From Marinifilum fragile JCM 15579 (GTDB lineage: Bacteria > Bacteroidota > Bacteroidia > Bacteroidales > Marinifilaceae), in contig NZ_BAZX01000008.1 of NCBI RefSeq assembly GCF_001310955.1, positions 1 to 64,000 on the forward strand: 64,000 nt of DNA, read 5' to 3'. Positions within the stretch are counted from its first letter, which is position 1. Every line of letters begins with the position of its first letter. This document shows positions 60,174 through 64,000 of this stretch, one piece after another. Below the pieces are notes generated by a model. The model saw only the letters and a list, made by a program, of their open reading frames with translations, made no database searches and was not told the origin of the DNA. Made by a program: the position numbers and the translations under genes.

Positions 60174-61709
60174 TTACTCTATATTGTTGTTCGAGTTAAC
60201 TTCTGATTCAGGAATTGGGAAGAAATGTGAAGCATCAGTTACTCCAGTTCTTCCATGTGCCGCCATTGTTTCATTTAGTTTTCCCCATCGACGCAAGTCG
60301 TGGAATCGAGACCCTTCCATAGCAAACTCACAAATTCTTTCGTGTTCAATTTGTGCCTTAACAGAAGCCTTGTCACTTCCAGTCATTGCAGGAAGTCCAC
60401 CGTGCATTGCTCTCACATTATTAATATGAGGTATCGCTGTTGATGTTTCATCTAGTTCGTTTAAAGTTTCGGCATACATTAACAAAACATCAGCATATCT
60501 CATTAATGGCATATTGTTACCGTGACTGTAAGCATCCAGATCACTTTTAGTTGATGGCAAGTATTTTCTGAAGCCAGTATAGTCATATGCAGTGCTACTT
60601 GCGTCCCACCACTCTTTGAAGGTATATCCATAAACTCTTGGATTACTTGGGTCGTTAAAGTATTCATCATCAAAGAACAATGTGCCATATGAACGATGAT
60701 CGTATCGTCCACCAGTTGCCACTTTTCCTTCTTTCTTAAATTCTTCTAATAAAAAGTTGCTACCAGCAATTTCGTCCCAACCAAACAATCCTTTAGGTTT
60801 GATCCAACGGTGATGAGGAAACTTGAACCAAGCTCCATTATCAGTATTATTAGACAACTGCAACTCGAAAACTGCTTCGTTTGAGTTTTGATTGGTACCA
60901 TCAAACATGCTAATGAAGTTATCTACCAAAGAGAAATTGTTTGAACCTACAACTTCAGCTAAAGCTGATTTAGCAGCTTTATAATATTGGCTTGCATTTG
61001 CACTATCTTCTCCAGCACGGAAAAGATTTGCTTTTCCAAGGTATGCGAAAGCTGCCCATTTGGTAGCTCTACCTACATTTTGTGCATTGTATGAACTTGG
61101 AAGATCTTTTGTAGCTTTTTCAAAATCAGCTATAATAAAGTCCCAGCACTCAGATCTTTCGCTTAAAGCTTTATGAGTGTCCGAAACTCCTTTTGGATAT
61201 TGATCACGAAGAATAATTTTTTCCCAAGCCAGAAGCAATTTTAAGTGATAATAACCTCTTAAAAAATGTGCTTCAGCAAGTAGTTCATTCTTTTTAGTAG
61301 GCTCAATTTGCTCTTCGGTCATTTCACCTACCTTTTCAATAACTTGATTGGTGAAATTGATACCTCTGTAGTGAATATTCCAGTATGATGCTACCTGCGT
61401 ATTGGCAGAATTTACATTATAATTATAGATGGCTAACCAATCTTCGTAATTGTAAGCATCTCCACCAATTTTTACCAAATCAGAAGGGTACATTTCTACT
61501 GGAAACTTAATTTCAGCAAAACCCCAGTAATCTGTAGCACATTCCAATTGCGAATATGCAGCAGCCATACCTGCTTCAGCATCATCTGCATTTCTCCAAA
61601 AGCTATAGCTTGTCAATTTGTCTGGTGACTTTGTCTGCAGGTAATCATCTTCACATGACGAGAAGCCAATTAAGACACAGACACTAAGTATATATAATAA
61701 TTTTTTCAT
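60174..61709 (-). CDS. SusD/RagB-family outer-membrane nutrient-binding lipoprotein
   Basis: A 511-residue lipoprotein (lipobox IGFSSC, Cys19). SusD-type helical TPR scaffold: AEAHFLRGYYHLKLLLAWE near residue 145 and the closing NDLRRWG-like block (SRFHDLRRWGKL), ending FFPIPESEV. It would sit over the SusC barrel and bind the incoming ligand, oligosaccharide or peptide. It starts 18 bp after SusC. Because the neighbouring genes are mostly peptidases, the ligand may be a peptide, as for Porphyromonas RagAB. Confidence 0.94.
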   Translation of the reverse strand: MKKLLYILSVCVLIGFSSCEDDYLQTKSPDKLTSYSFWRNADDAEAGMAAAYSQLECATDYWGFAEIKFPVEMYPSDLVKIGGDAYNYEDWLAIYNYNVNSANTQVASYWNIHYRGINFTNQVIEKVGEMTEEQIEPTKKNELLAEAHFLRGYYHLKLLLAWEKIILRDQYPKGVSDTHKALSERSECWDFIIADFEKATKDLPSSYNAQNVGRATKWAAFAYLGKANLFRAGEDSANASQYYKAAKSALAEVVGSNNFSLVDNFISMFDGTNQNSNEAVFELQLSNNTDNGAWFKFPHHRWIKPKGLFGWDEIAGSNFLLEEFKKEGKVATGGRYDHRSYGTLFFDDEYFNDPSNPRVYGYTFKEWWDASSTAYDYTGFRKYLPSTKSDLDAYSHGNNMPLMRYADVLLMYAETLNELDETSTAIPHINNVRAMHGGLPAMTGSDKASVKAQIEHERICEFAMEGSRFHDLRRWGKLNETMAAHGRTGVTDASHFFPIPESEVNSNNNIE

Positions 61710-61727
61710 GTTTTTTTCGGTTGTTGG

Positions 61728-64000
61728 TTAGAATGATAATTGAACTCCAGCAAAGAATGATTTGTTGATTGGGTAGAAGCTACGGTCAATACCTTGATTC
61801 AACACTCCTTCACGTCCTACTTCAGGATCAATACCTGAATAATCAGTACTAGTCCAAATGTTTTGAGCATTTACATATACTCTACATTTTGTAATTCCGA
61901 TTTTGTTAATAATATTTTTAGGCAATGTATATCCTAATTCAATATTCTTAAGTCTTAAGAATGAACCATCTTCCAAATATCTTGTTGATTCACGAGTATT
62001 GCCATTTGGATCACCAAGGATTGCTCTTGGCATGCTTGTGTTTGGATTAGATTCAGTCCAGGCATTCAAAGTTGAAGCAAGGAAGTTTTGACCCGCTGAC
62101 ATGTTTTCTAAATAGTAGCGATTACCATTGTACAAATCATTTCCATGCGAACCATAGAACATCATTGAGAAGTCAAATCCTTTGTATTTCGCATCAAAGC
62201 TTAAAGAATAGGTGAAATCAGGTATTCCGCTTCCTGAATAAACCTTATCCTTTGGATCGATTACACCATCTCCGTTCACATCTTTAAAACGAATATCTCC
62301 AGGTTTTGCATACATTTGTAATAAATTACCTTCTGGGTTAACATGAGCATTAACTTCATCCATTGATTGGAAGATTCCATCTGCCTGATACAAGTAGAAA
62401 GCTCCAATTTCAGTACCAACTTTGGTTTGTGTTGGGAAATGTGAATCACCATACTTTAAACCTTCGCCAAATAGTGATTGATCTGCATCTGCAAGGCTTA
62501 AAACTTCATTTTTCATGGTGGTTAATGTTCCATTTATATTAAATGTGAAATCACCTTGATTTTTGTGATATCCCAGTTCCAATTCAAAACCTTTGTTTTC
62601 AATTTCTCCAACATTAACTACAGGGTTGTTTGTACCTGCTGATGGTGCAAGTTTATTGACAACCAACATATCCTCAGTTGTTGTATTGTAATAGTTTGCT
62701 GTACCAGTGATTTTTGAGTTGAATAAGGCAAAATCTAATCCTAAGTTTTTAGAAATGGTAGTTTCCCATTTGAAATCAGCATTTTCTAAATCCCATGCGA
62801 TACTTCCTGTCCAAGGATTAGCTCCGGTTCCTTTAACTGAGCCGGTGCTAGAGTCGGTTCCTGAAAAAATTAAAGCTTCATATTGATACAAGCCTAGTGT
62901 AATTTCGTTACCTAATTTACCCCAAGAAGCACGTAATTTTAAGTTGTCAATAAAGTCATATGATGACATGAAATCTTCTTCGGTAATTCTCCATCCCAAT
63001 GCAACAGAAGGAAAAGTTCCATACCTGTTATTCTTACCAAATTTAGATGAACCATCACGGCGAGCAGTTATTTGAATTAAATACTTGCTGTCGTATGAGT
63101 AATTAACACGACCAAGAATAGAAGTACGAGTATATTCATCATTACTACCTGATGCATTATAAGTACCACCTTTACCACCATTCAAGGTCATAAAGTTCGG
63201 ATCAAGGAAACCTGCAGGGATATCGTTTGTTATTACTTCATCACCTTCTGCAGAATATTCAGTTTTTTTACCTGTTACATTTGCACTAATCCAATTGTTA
63301 GTAATTTTAGATGCTGTGTAACCAATTACAGAGCTTACTGAGTGTTTACCAAAATCTTTATTGAAGTTGATTAGGTGCTCCATAATTTGCGAACGGTAAT
63401 TGTTACGCTCTTCGCCATAATAAATCCAGTCTTCGCCATCTTTAGGGCTTCGCTGAAATTTAGGATGATAGCTCCACTCAATATTGTTGCTGTTGATTAA
63501 TCCTAAGTTTACTTGATATGATAACCAATCAGTAAGTTTAAGGCGTCCGGTAATATTTGCAGTAAAATATTGTAAATCGGTTTCACCTTTATTGTTGATA
63601 TGATTTGCATACGGATTGGCATTAGCGGGCATATCGCCATATGTCAACTGTACATTACCATCTTCGTCAAAAGGAGTAATTAGTGGAGTAAGGTTATAGG
63701 TGTCTCTTATCGAGAATTTTGCGCTTTCAGAATTGGTTTCTGCATAGGAAATATTTGCATCTACCTTTAAACGGCCTTTTTCCATTCCAAGCTTTGCACG
63801 AAGTGTCTTTTTTAGGTATCCACTTCCAATAAGAGTACCTTCTTCATCATTCCAACTTCCTGAAATACCATAGTAACCCAAATCGTTACCACCATTAATG
63901 CTAACATTATAAAATTGTTGCATTGCTGTTCTTGAAACTTCATCTTGCCAGTTTGTATTTGCTAAAATAGGATCTGTGACGTAAGATGGTAATGCTTTTT
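61728..64000 (-). CDS. SusC/RagA-family TonB-dependent receptor (5' end outside the window)
   Basis: The C-terminal part, about 757 codons, is within the window. The frame stays open past the first internal ATG (63923) to the window edge (KALPSYVTDPILANTNWQDE). Barrel features: WQDEVSRTAMQQFYNVSING, GNDLYNGNRYYLENMS and the terminal aromatic of an outer-membrane barrel (FFAGVQLSF). It imports large ligands through the outer membrane with energy from TonB. The plug and carboxypeptidase-like domains lie beyond the window. Paired with the SusD gene. Confidence 0.95.
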   Translation of the reverse strand, partial: KALPSYVTDPILANTNWQDEVSRTAMQQFYNVSINGGNDLGYYGISGSWNDEEGTLIGSGYLKKTLRAKLGMEKGRLKVDANISYAETNSESAKFSIRDTYNLTPLITPFDEDGNVQLTYGDMPANANPYANHINNKGETDLQYFTANITGRLKLTDWLSYQVNLGLINSNNIEWSYHPKFQRSPKDGEDWIYYGEERNNYRSQIMEHLINFNKDFGKHSVSSVIGYTASKITNNWISANVTGKKTEYSAEGDEVITNDIPAGFLDPNFMTLNGGKGGTYNASGSNDEYTRTSILGRVNYSYDSKYLIQITARRDGSSKFGKNNRYGTFPSVALGWRITEEDFMSSYDFIDNLKLRASWGKLGNEITLGLYQYEALIFSGTDSSTGSVKGTGANPWTGSIAWDLENADFKWETTISKNLGLDFALFNSKITGTANYYNTTTEDMLVVNKLAPSAGTNNPVVNVGEIENKGFELELGYHKNQGDFTFNINGTLTTMKNEVLSLADADQSLFGEGLKYGDSHFPTQTKVGTEIGAFYLYQADGIFQSMDEVNAHVNPEGNLLQMYAKPGDIRFKDVNGDGVIDPKDKVYSGSGIPDFTYSLSFDAKYKGFDFSMMFYGSHGNDLYNGNRYYLENMSAGQNFLASTLNAWTESNPNTSMPRAILGDPNGNTRESTRYLEDGSFLRLKNIELGYTLPKNIINKIGITKCRVYVNAQNIWTSTDYSGIDPEVGREGVLNQGIDRSFYPINKSFFAGVQLSF

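Overview
The window is from a low-GC member of the Bacteroidota, most like the marine/anaerobic Marinifilaceae group (Marinifilum, Labilibaculum, Ancylomarina); the genus is an inference. The phylum rests on a SusC/SusD pair, GH97, a TPR-HTH regulator of the DUF6377 type, promoters matching TTTG-N19/21-TAnnTTTG, and rare Shine-Dalgarno sequences.

Layout. 1-8.3 kb is accessory DNA: a 21-bp-period tandem array, a helical-bundle gene, and what looks like a decayed integron. The integron consists of an integrase C-terminal remnant, an attI-like stretch and two gene cassettes whose ends are complementary as integron biology predicts. The second cassette carries a SIR2-type NADase-like gene with a one-base frameshift. 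Small secreted or membrane genes of unknown function follow. 8.4-11.6 kb holds an ABC-type FtsX permease and a NifX/NifB-like cofactor-binding protein. 11.8-26.1 kb is a complete branched-chain amino-acid operon (ilvD-ilvB-ilvN-ilvC-leuA-leuC-leuD-second leuA/cimA-leuB-ilvA). It is preceded by two tandem attenuators and interrupted before leuA by a third; each has an Ile/Val/Leu-rich leader peptide and an intrinsic terminator. 26.2-41.9 kb (plus strand) carries TldD/TldE, a DUF6377 regulator, a GH97 alpha-glucosidase, a tricorn-like protease, an M16 protease and an NfeD-like/flotillin pair.

42-64 kb is all on the minus strand. After a DUF2971 gene and a second helical gene with its own 21-bp array comes a run of extracytoplasmic catabolic genes. 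In transcription order these are SusC (cut by the window end), SusD, a split LysO-type exporter, Xaa-Pro aminopeptidase, a delta1-pyrroline-2-carboxylate reductase-like enzyme, a DPP-IV-like peptidase, a Cys/Thr-type trans-3-hydroxy-L-proline dehydratase, an S37 peptidase, a C69 dipeptidase, a GH2 beta-galactosidase and a GH63 alpha-glucosidase. Together they suggest use of proline/hydroxyproline-rich, possibly collagen-derived and glycosylated, peptides. This is an inference from co-location.

Four genes (SIR2, leuC, the DUF6377 regulator, the pyrroline-carboxylate reductase) are each broken by a single-base indel. That many in 64 kb, including essential-looking biosynthetic leuC, raises the possibility of assembly indels, so they should be verified before being called pseudogenes.
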